In this document: positions 1-6,242 of the stretch, in pieces | Layout of the letters: the number at the start of each line of letters is the position of its first letter | How positions within the stretch are numbered: position 1 is the stretch's first letter | Source: Spirochaetia bacterium | GTDB taxonomy: Bacteria > Spirochaetota > Spirochaetia > Treponematales > Rectinemataceae | Direction of reading: 5' to 3' | DNA: 6,969 nucleotides | Assembly (NCBI GenBank): GCA_021286925.1 | Contig: JAJTBL010000097.1 | Span: 1-6,969 of the forward strand | Notes under the pieces: model-generated | The model's database searches: none | Seen by the model: the letters and a program-made list of their open reading frames with translations, nothing else | What the model was told of the DNA's origin: nothing | Made by a program: the position numbers and the translations under genes

Positions 1-62
1 GGATTATAGCAGGATTGTATCCGGATGTGCCAGTCTGCATTCGGATTCAGTTTAGCTGCGTG

Positions 63-620
63 CTATTTTGATTTTTTAAAATTCGGCCTGCCAACTATGG
101 ACAATCCCGACGGTCCTTCAAAGTGAGCGCGGCAGATTGCGGCAGCAAGAGCGTCAGCGGCGTGATCGGGCTTTGGTATATCGGCAAGCCCCAGCAGCAT
201 TTTGACCATTTCCTGAACTTGCTTTTTTTCAGCCCGGGCAGTCCCCGAGACAGCTTTTTTGATATCGTTCGGTGAAAACTCGGACAGGTCAATCATCCTC
301 TGCCGGAAAGCAAGTTTGATAACGCCGCAGGCTTCAGCGACCGGCAATGCGGAACTGACATTCCGGAAAAAGAAAAGACCCTCAATGCCGCCGGCCGAGG
401 GTCTATAGGAATCAATCAAGGTTAAAATTCCCGAGTAAATCGCAAAAAGCCTTTCCTGGGTTGGCTGGTCGGAGCTTGTCTGGATAGTTCCGTGATCAAC
501 ATGAAAAAGCCGTCCAGAAACTTCCCTGATGACTCCAAATCCAACCGAAGCAAGCCCCGGATCAATGCCAAGGATGATCCGCCCGGATTCATCAGAACCG
601 GGTGCCTGCCAAACGGACAT
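63..620 (-). CDS. ruvC: RuvC, Holliday junction resolvase (crossover junction endodeoxyribonuclease)
   Basis: RuvC is the nuclease of the RuvABC complex. It cuts Holliday junctions symmetrically in late homologous recombination, in the cytoplasm. The 185-aa product carries the RNase H-like catalytic set: D20 in GIDPGL, E80 in GIEGLFF, and H153 and D156 in DHAADALA. His rather than Asp at the third position is also found in Thermus RuvC. Also seen are the FFFRNVSSAL segment (87-92 region) and GTARAEKKQVQ (126-136), both typical of the family. The reading frame extends upstream to 683 inside yebC, but the ATG at 620 is preferred because it lies 7 bp after the yebC stop (628-630). It leaves about 14 residues before the first beta strand, slightly longer than usual. 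No good Shine-Dalgarno is visible, so translation is probably coupled to yebC. The stop is TAG at 63-65. No ruvA or ruvB is seen within the window. Confidence 0.96.
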   Translation of the reverse strand: MSVWQAPGSDESGRIILGIDPGLASVGFGVIREVSGRLFHVDHGTIQTSSDQPTQERLFAIYSGILTLIDSYRPSAGGIEGLFFFRNVSSALPVAEACGVIKLAFRQRMIDLSEFSPNDIKKAVSGTARAEKKQVQEMVKMLLGLADIPKPDHAADALAAAICRAHFEGPSGLSIVGRPNFKKSK

Positions 621-627
621 TTCTTGC

Positions 628-1362
628 TTATTCTTCGATTTCGGGCAGCTCGATATTGTGATAGACGTTCTGGACGTCCTCATTTTCCTCGAGCTTGTCG
701 ATCAGCCGCTGAACCTTTCCAGCCGTATCACCATCCGCGGCTACGTATGTATCAGGAACCATCGAAATTTCAGCGCCGAGGGTTTCAAAACCTTTCGCAT
801 TCATGGCATTGAGGACCGATTCGAAACTGACTGGATCGGTGTAGACAACGATTGTTCCCTCTTCGTTCACAATATCATCAGCGCCAGCATCGAGAGCAGC
901 TTCCATAATCTGATCTTCGGTATATTTTTCTCCGTCATAGCTCAGCACACCTTTGCGCTTGAAAAGATAGGACACAGAACCAGAAGTCCCGAGGTTGGCG
1001 CCGGAGCGGGTCAGAATGTTTCTGATTTCCGCGGCGGCTCGGTTTTTATTGTCGGTCAGAACTTCAATCAGCATAGCACCGCCCCCCGGAGCATACGCTT
1101 CATAGGTCAATTCTTCATAGGTTGAACCTTCCAGCTCGCCGGTGCCCTTCTTAATAGCACGTTCGACGTTGTCCTTGGGCATGTTCGCAGCCTTTGCCTT
1201 GAGGATGGCCGTTCTCAGCCTGGCATTGCTGTCAGGATCGCCGCCGCCCATACGGGCCGCAATTGAAATTTCCTTAATGAGTTTTGTAAACATCTGGCCG
1301 CGTTTTGCGTCCAGAGCGCCTTTCTTGTGTTTTATGGTCGCCCATTTACTATGACCGGACAT
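628..1362 (-). CDS. yebC: YebC/PmpR (TACO1) family protein
   Basis: This is a full-length 244-aa YebC-family protein. The N-terminus MSGHSKWATIKHKK is the family hallmark. It is followed by conserved segments at 38-76 (GGGDPDSNARLR, AKAANMPKDNVERAIKKGTG), 88-95 (EAYAPGGG), 103-107 (TDNKN) and 120-134 (SGANLGTSGSVSYLF). The family was long annotated as a transcriptional regulator. The mitochondrial homologue TACO1 and more recent bacterial work point to a role on the ribosome, helping synthesis of proline-rich stretches. Which role applies here cannot be read from sequence. The ATG is preceded by an excellent Shine-Dalgarno (GGGAG at 1368-1372, 5-nt spacing) and by a strong promoter about 35 bp upstream. 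ruvC follows after 7 bp, so the two form a transcription unit. The C-terminus is acidic (ELPEIEE). Confidence 0.97.
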   Translation of the reverse strand: MSGHSKWATIKHKKGALDAKRGQMFTKLIKEISIAARMGGGDPDSNARLRTAILKAKAANMPKDNVERAIKKGTGELEGSTYEELTYEAYAPGGGAMLIEVLTDNKNRAAAEIRNILTRSGANLGTSGSVSYLFKRKGVLSYDGEKYTEDQIMEAALDAGADDIVNEEGTIVVYTDPVSFESVLNAMNAKGFETLGAEISMVPDTYVAADGDTAGKVQRLIDKLEENEDVQNVYHNIELPEIEE

Positions 1363-1367
1363 ATAAT

Positions 1368-1372
1368 CTCCC
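1368..1372 (-). promoter_or_regulatory. Ribosome binding site of yebC
   Basis: GGGAG, preceded by AAAA, lies 5 nt before the yebC ATG on the minus strand. It is one of the two strongest Shine-Dalgarno matches in the window and fixes the yebC start. Confidence 0.8.
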
Positions 1373-1396
1373 TTTTAGAACGGTAAATGCCGCAAA

Positions 1397-1426
1397 AGAT
1401 TAGCACAGTAATGAAATATATGTCAA
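1397..1426 (-). promoter_or_regulatory. Sigma-70-type promoter for yebC-ruvC
   Basis: On the minus strand a perfect -35 box TTGACA (1421-1426) is followed by an 18-bp spacer and the -10 box TAATCT (1397-1402). The -10 box is directly preceded by TGC, which fits an extended -10 element (TGn). Transcription would start near 1390, giving a leader of about 28 nt before the yebC ATG at 1362. The spacer is AT-rich. The position in the gap after mutS2 means yebC-ruvC can be expressed independently of the murI-rsgA-mutS2 genes. This is a consensus match only; the start site is inferred. Confidence 0.8.
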
Positions 1427-1476
1427 CGCACTCCATGCGCCGACTTAAGGATTTTAAGCGAAGTTCAGAGTTTATT

Positions 1477-3981
1477 TCAGTCGGGGCCGAGCCTTACGAT
1501 CGTTTTACCGAAACCGCCCTCCTCAGGCCGCGCAAAATAATAGTCCGCGACAGCCGGATTCTGTTTCAGAAATTCATGGATTCCGCGGCTCAAAATACCT
1601 TCGCCCGTGCCATGCACAATTGAAAAGAGCTTGAGCCCCTGCAGGCTGGCCGCATCTATCTGCTTCTCCACTGCTCGCAATGCATCATTGAGACGCATCC
1701 CCCGCACATCGAGCTGGAACACAGCGACAGCAGGCTCGCCCGCCGGATCTGATGCCAATTCGATTTGCAAAAGCGGCTTCTGTTCATGCTTTACCTTAAG
1801 CGGGTACAAGTCGCTTGCCGATGAGCGCATCCGCAGAGAGCCGACTTCCACAAGCCAGGTGCTATCATTCTCTTTTCTTATAAGCCGAGCCTGCTTTTTA
1901 AAAGAACCGAAAAGCACGAGCATTCCTTCACGCAGGTCACCGGCGGATGGCGGCAAAGTCTGATCAGCATCAGAAGCATCGATTTCTTCGGATTCCTTTT
2001 CAAAATCGGCTTCTTCCTGATTCAGTTCCGTCCATTTTTCTTCCACCGTCTCTGCAAGGTCTGCAAGATATTGCTTGACTTCCCTGGTTTTTTCTGCGGT
2101 CGCCCCATGCTCTCGAAGCTCCCTCACGAGGTTTTCCAACGTTTTCCTGGACGCATCGAGCAATTTTTTCATTTCCTTCAGCCCGTTCCGCTTGAGTTCC
2201 AGCTCTTTCTGGCGAACCCTGAGGAGCGCAAGGTCTGCCTTTCGCTGATCCTCGACTGCCGCCTTCAGTTTTTTCCGTTGTTCGCGCTCAATCAGTTCGA
2301 TTTCCCGATGCTTTTCGCTCAAGCCTCTGATGAGTTCACCGATGTCGGTCCGCTCCTTGCTCAAGTACGAGCGGGCCTGTTCGACTATCTCCTGATTAAG
2401 CCCCATCCCGGCAGCAATATCCAGCGCACGGCTTTCGCCCGGGATCCCCATGGCGATACGGTAGGTTGGGCTGAGGCTTGCCGGATTGAATTCCATGGAA
2501 GCATTGAGACAGCCAGGCTTGGTATAGCCATAATTTTTCAAAATGCCATGGTGTGTTGTAGAAATGGTCAGCGCGCCCATCCTGATAAAGTAATCCAGAA
2601 GGCTCATGGCCATAGCACAGCCTTCTTCCGGGTCCGTCCCGGCGCCAAGCTCATCCAGGAGCACCATGCTTTTGCTCGTCGCGTTTCTGGTTATGGCAGA
2701 AATCACTTTTATATGCCCTGAAAAGGTCGACAGGGATTGGTCTATCGATTGTTCGTCGCCGATATCCGCATAGACATTGTCAAAAACCGCTAATTTGGTG
2801 CCGGTCGCCGCCGGCAGTCCGAGCCCGGCTTGATTCATGAGAACATGAAGGCCGATGGTTTTCAGGGTCACGGTTTTGCCGCCTGTGTTCGGACCGGTAA
2901 TGATCAGCGTTCTGATGTCTTCCGGCAGGAGGACATCGATGGGGACTGCCTTTTTGCCCAGCAGAGGATGCCGTGCTTTCCAGAACGTCAGGCCTTTGCT
3001 GCATTCCTGGGCAAAAATCAAATTTTCACGCTTTGCCTGAAGCGCTCTGGCAAGCCGCAGGTCAATCCAGGCGGTGATATTTCTTCCCTCTGCGATAATA
3101 GTTCGATTGGGTCGAATTTCTTCCGTTGCCGCTTTCAGAATCTTTCTGATCTCAGATTTGAGGCGCGCATCCAGCTCGACCAGTTCATTGTTCTTTTCCA
3201 TCATGTCAAACGGTTCCATGAAAACCGTCTGGCCTGAAGCTGAAACCTCATGAACAATGCCCCGTATCCTGCCTTTGAAATTCGCCCTGACTGCGAGCAG
3301 CGTGCGACCGTCACGCTGTGTCGGTTCAGATGATTGCAAGGCATCGCGGAGTTCCGGATTTCTCGCATATGCCCCTGAAAGCGCCAAGATTTCCTTGTTC
3401 GTGCGGGCAATTGCGGTCTGAATACTCTTAATTACGGGCAAATCGCGCAGCTGTCCGTCAGGCGTCAAGATTTTTTGTATTATTTTATATATAACTTCAA
3501 GCGATGGGGCTCGGCTCGTCAGCAGGCTCACGGGGAAAAATTCGTCTTGCCGATCAAAAAAACTTTCAATTGTCTTATTTTCCATACTTTCTTTTTTTTG
3601 ATTACCAAGCGGCTGCAGTAACAGCGCTTTTCGAGCGAAGGTTTGCAGCTTTTCATAATCTCGAATCCAGATCGAAAGGGCATGAAGTTCTTCCAGCTCC
3701 AGCACTACGCCTTCAACGCCGAGTTTTTTCAGAACAACCACGATGTCGGGAAAGCCGCTATCAGGCGCGGGAATTTCTTCTAAGGCTTTGACAAAAAGTT
3801 CGCATTCTTGTTTGAGCCGCTCAAGTGCGTTCTGCTCCTTAAGCGGGGGCATGGCCAGGCAAAGCTCCCTGCCTTCCGGAGAAACACAGTAATCGGCTGT
3901 TTTTGTGAGAACCGTCTGATAATCCAGGAGTGATGCGGTATGTTCATCCATTCGCATCCAGATTTCATTATTCCAATTCAT
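1477..3981 (-). CDS. mutS2: MutS2 family ATPase with C-terminal Smr domain
   Basis: The product is 834 aa, somewhat longer than the roughly 780 aa usual for MutS2. It lacks the mismatch-reading N-terminal domain of MutS. Domains in order: lever/core region (about 10-330); MutS-type ATPase with Walker A GPNTGGKT (363-370), the signature stretch DIGDEQSIDQSLSTFSGH (406-423), Walker B MVLLDE (439-444) and STTHH (474-478); a long charged coiled coil (about 535-658); an acidic linker (653-678); a KOW-like beta segment (about 682-728); and an Smr domain (756-832) with LDVRGM, HGTGEG and GGFGKT. MutS2 proteins bind branched DNA and suppress recombination. In Bacillus MutS2 is also reported to split collided ribosomes. 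Three ATG codons stand in tandem at 3979-3987. The third has GGAG (3989-3992) at 7-nt spacing, so I chose it. Internal ATGs at residues 9 and 11 are alternatives; the latter gives the family-like start MDEHTASLL. It overlaps the rsgA end by 14 bp. Confidence 0.96.
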   Translation of the reverse strand: MNWNNEIWMRMDEHTASLLDYQTVLTKTADYCVSPEGRELCLAMPPLKEQNALERLKQECELFVKALEEIPAPDSGFPDIVVVLKKLGVEGVVLELEELHALSIWIRDYEKLQTFARKALLLQPLGNQKKESMENKTIESFFDRQDEFFPVSLLTSRAPSLEVIYKIIQKILTPDGQLRDLPVIKSIQTAIARTNKEILALSGAYARNPELRDALQSSEPTQRDGRTLLAVRANFKGRIRGIVHEVSASGQTVFMEPFDMMEKNNELVELDARLKSEIRKILKAATEEIRPNRTIIAEGRNITAWIDLRLARALQAKRENLIFAQECSKGLTFWKARHPLLGKKAVPIDVLLPEDIRTLIITGPNTGGKTVTLKTIGLHVLMNQAGLGLPAATGTKLAVFDNVYADIGDEQSIDQSLSTFSGHIKVISAITRNATSKSMVLLDELGAGTDPEEGCAMAMSLLDYFIRMGALTISTTHHGILKNYGYTKPGCLNASMEFNPASLSPTYRIAMGIPGESRALDIAAGMGLNQEIVEQARSYLSKERTDIGELIRGLSEKHREIELIEREQRKKLKAAVEDQRKADLALLRVRQKELELKRNGLKEMKKLLDASRKTLENLVRELREHGATAEKTREVKQYLADLAETVEEKWTELNQEEADFEKESEEIDASDADQTLPPSAGDLREGMLVLFGSFKKQARLIRKENDSTWLVEVGSLRMRSSASDLYPLKVKHEQKPLLQIELASDPAGEPAVAVFQLDVRGMRLNDALRAVEKQIDAASLQGLKLFSIVHGTGEGILSRGIHEFLKQNPAVADYYFARPEEGGFGKTIVRLGPD

Positions 3982-4996
3982 CATCATGCTCCGCAGAAAA
4001 ATTCCTGAGGAATCTGCTCTTCCTTCTTGTCCCGCCGGGATTGATCGCCCGCTCTTTCCTGCCGGGATCCCGCACCCCTTCTTTTTTCCAGGTTTCAGGC
4101 ACGCTGAGTTCTGATCGAATTCTCAAATAGCTTTCATACCGGTCAGGATGCATCACAGCTTGTTCAGCTGCCCTTCTTACAGCGCAGCCTTCTTCATCCA
4201 CATGGGAACAGCGTGCGCCGAGGGCGCAATCAGCTGAAAGCGCCCTGATTTCAGGGAAACAGGCAGGAAGGGTTTCCAGCGGAAGACTGCGGAGCGCAAG
4301 ACGCCTGATTCCCGGTGTATCAATGATGCGCATTGAATCGGAAAAGATCATTTCAGCCATCGTTGTTGTGTGCCTGCCGCGCTCATATTTTACTGAAACA
4401 CTCTGGATTTTCCGTTCCAGCCCAGGAATAAGGGCATTGAGAAGGCTGGATTTGCCGACTCCGGACTGTCCTGCGAACACACTGAGCCTGCCAGCGAGCG
4501 CTTCTTTCAGCCCATCGATGCCATCCTGTGTCTCCGCAGAGACGATATGAACCTGGTATCCAAGGTTTCTGTACCCTTCCAGCCGCTCGACTACATCGGG
4601 CGGCAATCCTAAATCGCATTTATTGCAAATAATATGGAGCGGTACTTCGGCAAGCTCGGCCAGCACTGCGACGCGATCGATAAATCGCGGTCTGAAAGGA
4701 GGCAGAGACGGGGATGTAACACAGCAAACCATGTCGATATTGGCTGCGATAGCCTGTTCAGCCCTGCCTTTTTCATTGTAGCGGCCAAAAACTGTGCGGC
4801 GGTTTTGAAGCGTTTCTACCTGTCCCCGCTCTCCATCCTGGGGAATAAGCGTAACCTCATCACCAACAGCAAGACTGTTATAGCTGGCTGTCAATGTTTT
4901 TATCCGCTTGCCTTTGATAGAACAAAGCCTGACAATGCCATCGGAACACAGCACTTTGGAAAGATTATTGGAAGTTGCGATTACGATCCCGTTCAA
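3968..4996 (-). CDS. rsgA: RsgA, small-ribosomal-subunit biogenesis GTPase (TTG start)
   Basis: RsgA (YjeQ/YloQ) is a circularly permuted GTPase that checks late 30S subunit maturation and is activated by the subunit. The 342-aa product shows an N-terminal OB-fold part (about 1-70), then the permuted G motifs: G4 NKCD (125-128), G5 SAE (153-155), G1 GQSGVGKS (176-183), G2 in GRHTTT (207-212) and G3 DTPG (226-229). A zinc-binding cluster C257-x5-C263-x-H265-x5-C271 follows, with one residue more than the common C-x4-C spacing. The C-terminal 40 residues are basic and then acidic, and look disordered. The start codon is TTG at 4994-4996, supported by AGAGGAG at 5002-5008 with 5-nt spacing and by alignment of MNGIVIATSNN to the family N-terminus. 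murI ends 24 bp upstream. The last codons overlap the mutS2 start, suggesting coupled translation. Confidence 0.97.
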   Translation of the reverse strand: MNGIVIATSNNLSKVLCSDGIVRLCSIKGKRIKTLTASYNSLAVGDEVTLIPQDGERGQVETLQNRRTVFGRYNEKGRAEQAIAANIDMVCCVTSPSLPPFRPRFIDRVAVLAELAEVPLHIICNKCDLGLPPDVVERLEGYRNLGYQVHIVSAETQDGIDGLKEALAGRLSVFAGQSGVGKSSLLNALIPGLERKIQSVSVKYERGRHTTTMAEMIFSDSMRIIDTPGIRRLALRSLPLETLPACFPEIRALSADCALGARCSHVDEEGCAVRRAAEQAVMHPDRYESYLRIRSELSVPETWKKEGVRDPGRKERAINPGGTRRKSRFLRNFSAEHDDELE

Positions 4997-5001
4997 AAAT
5001 A

Positions 5002-5008
5002 CTCCTCT
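5002..5008 (-). promoter_or_regulatory. Ribosome binding site deciding the TTG start of rsgA
   Basis: AGAGGAG on the minus strand, 5 nt before TTG (4994-4996). A strong Shine-Dalgarno at this spacing is what makes the non-ATG start credible. It sits in the 24-bp gap after the murI stop. Confidence 0.75.
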
Positions 5009-5020
5009 TGGACGCTTGTG

Positions 5021-5824
5021 CTAGAGCTTTTCGGGTGCTGACAAGCCGAAGCGTTCCGCCCAGTGAGCATACATTGGGTCAAAGGGAGGATCCGATGTCA
5101 GCAAAAACCGGCTTTCCTGCTCAGTCCGCTCAGCTGTTTCATCGCAGGCAGCTAGAATCTGAGCAAGGCGTCGGGCTACTCCCCACTGTGAATCCACAAC
5201 CTTGACAGTATCAGCCGCAATTTTGCTGAGGTAGCGTTCGATATCTTTTTCGACATGAAGAAAATGGGTGCAGGCCAGCACAATCCTGTCTACTTTTTTT
5301 TCAAGCAGAAAATCGATATAGGGCTTGATTTCGCCTTCGCGCTCTTCGGGCGTAGAAAATAGATATTTCTTTTCCACAAAAGCAACAAGCGCCTGGGCAG
5401 GCAGTTTGATCACTTCGATATCGGAAGCATGTTCGGCGATAAGGTTCTGCAGGTAGATGTCTTTGACCGTACTCTCGGTCGCCATAACGCCGATTCTGCC
5501 TGTTTTTGTTTCCTGCGCCGCTGGCTTTATGGCAGGAACGGTACCAATGATAGGAAAATCCGGATGCGCTTTGCGGAGCGATGCAAGCCCAATCTGGCTT
5601 GCTGTATTGCAGGCGATGACGAGGGCATCGGGCATAAAGCGCGAACGCAGGCGCCGCACGCGGTCAGCGAGTATCTCCCGCAAGGAAGAAGCTGTCTTGG
5701 TACCATAGGGGAATCCGGCATTGTCGGCAAGATACTGAACTGACATGCCGGGTATTATTTCTTTTGCTGCCTGGAGATATGGCAGCCCTCCGACACCCGA
5801 GTCAAGAAAGGCTACTGAATACAT
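5021..5824 (-). CDS. murI: Glutamate racemase
   Basis: MurI converts L-glutamate to D-glutamate without a cofactor, supplying the second residue of the peptidoglycan stem peptide. The 267-aa product has the usual length. It shows DSGVGGLPYL (8-17), ADNAGFPYGTK (33-43, typically NxxxxPYG), the first catalytic cysteine C72 in ACNTAS, TVPAIKPA (95-102), and the second catalytic cysteine C185 in ACTHF. The second motif is usually GCTHYP; here it reads ACTHFLH, lacking the proline but keeping the Cys-Thr-His core. The ATG at 5822-5824 follows GGTGGAAG (5832-5839) with 7-nt spacing. That Shine-Dalgarno abuts the stop codon of the upstream Cys-rich gene, 15 bp away. rsgA follows after 24 bp, so this is an operon-internal gene. 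Confidence 0.97.
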   Translation of the reverse strand: MYSVAFLDSGVGGLPYLQAAKEIIPGMSVQYLADNAGFPYGTKTASSLREILADRVRRLRSRFMPDALVIACNTASQIGLASLRKAHPDFPIIGTVPAIKPAAQETKTGRIGVMATESTVKDIYLQNLIAEHASDIEVIKLPAQALVAFVEKKYLFSTPEEREGEIKPYIDFLLEKKVDRIVLACTHFLHVEKDIERYLSKIAADTVKVVDSQWGVARRLAQILAACDETAERTEQESRFLLTSDPPFDPMYAHWAERFGLSAPEKL

Positions 5825-5839
5825 GCTGCTGCTTCCACC

Positions 5840-6136
5840 CTAGCATTTGAAAAGCGAGTCGAATTGCTTCTTTGCAGACTCTGCTTTGTCAATTCCAGCA
5901 GGACTTTGCCCTGCCTTGTAAAAAAATTTCTCATCAATCGAAAACCACTCGCAGAAATTCCGCTTTTCTTTATCTTGAACCAGAGCGTCTATGGTCTCCC
6001 GACAATCCCAATGCGAACCCGGCGAATAAAATCGGCACATGAGGCATACATGCAAGTCTTTCCCGCAATCAGGGCAGACAGCGCTGAACCCGGGCTTCTG
6101 ATCACGGGGAACCGCGGTACCGCAAAAATAGCACAT
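5840..6136 (-). CDS. Small Cys-rich zinc-ribbon-like protein of unknown function
   Basis: This 98-aa cytoplasmic-looking protein has no signal peptide or membrane segment. Nine cysteines lie at 2, 5, 21, 24, 31, 34, 45, 62 and 98. The pairs C2-x2-C5 and C21-x2-C24 form a classic zinc ribbon, and C31-x2-C34 with C45 and C62 could hold a second metal site. Recognisable phrases are MCYFCG, CPDCGKDLHVC and CRFYSPGSHWDC. I recall similar unnamed proteins in spirochaetes and some Proteobacteria, but no function. The C-terminal third (about 66-97) is lysine-rich and probably flexible. The ATG at 6134-6136 is the first possible start after an in-frame stop (6146-6148), and no Shine-Dalgarno precedes it. 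It is the first gene of the murI-rsgA-mutS2 run. The role is unknown; RNA, DNA or protein binding through the zinc site is only a guess. Confidence 0.85.
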   Translation of the reverse strand: MCYFCGTAVPRDQKPGFSAVCPDCGKDLHVCLMCRFYSPGSHWDCRETIDALVQDKEKRNFCEWFSIDEKFFYKAGQSPAGIDKAESAKKQFDSLFKC

Positions 6137-6142
6137 GATTAT

Positions 6143-6171
6143 ATTTTACACCGCGACGAAAGTATGCGCAA
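6143..6171 (-). promoter_or_regulatory. Putative promoter for the zinc-ribbon/murI/rsgA/mutS2 operon
   Basis: On the minus strand TTGCGC (6166-6171) and TAAAAT (6143-6148) are separated by 17 bp. The -10 box matches 5 of 6 and the -35 box 3 of 6 consensus bases. Transcription would start about 7 bp further on, near 6136, which is the A of the start codon, so the mRNA would be leaderless. An overlapping TATAAT (6138-6143) has a better -10 sequence but no -35 at proper spacing and would start inside the gene. This is an inference from consensus only. Confidence 0.4.
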
Positions 6172-6242
6172 TCAGGCCGCGGCTGACAAAAACACCCGGT
6201 ATCCGCCTTGCAAGAAGCTTTCGCATGGTGTAGCCTGAATAT

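Noticed and set aside
1..62. Possible start of another minus-strand gene (ATG at 38-40, open to the window edge, 13 codons) and a TATAAT-like string near the edge.
   Set aside because: No Shine-Dalgarno, too short to identify, and no matching -35 box. The segment could equally be non-coding sequence after ruvC.
621..683. N-terminal extension of ruvC to an ATG inside yebC (206 aa).
   Set aside because: The extra 21 residues do not resemble any RuvC N-terminus and overlap the conserved end of yebC. The ATG at 620 fits the family far better.
529..1125. Long open frame on the plus strand opposite ruvC and yebC.
   Set aside because: It is antisense to well-conserved genes, with low-complexity, non-family-like translation. 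Similar open frames opposite mutS2 (2071-2721, 2830-3237) and rsgA (4634-5041) were dismissed for the same reason.
1427..1476. Terminator for mutS2 in the gap before yebC (inverted repeats CTTAA/TTAAG and CGCA/TGCG).
   Set aside because: Stems are only 4-5 bp, one is AT-only, and no T-run follows, so an intrinsic terminator is not supported.
6157..6223. Inverted repeat CGAAAG ... CTTTCG across the divergent intergenic region.
   Set aside because: Only 6 bp, separated by 55 bp; expected by chance.
6183..6236. Plus-strand promoter for the pentapeptide gene (CTGACA or TTGCAA as -35).
   Set aside because: No acceptable -10 box at 16-18 bp (CCTTGC and TAGCCT are poor), so no promoter is called.
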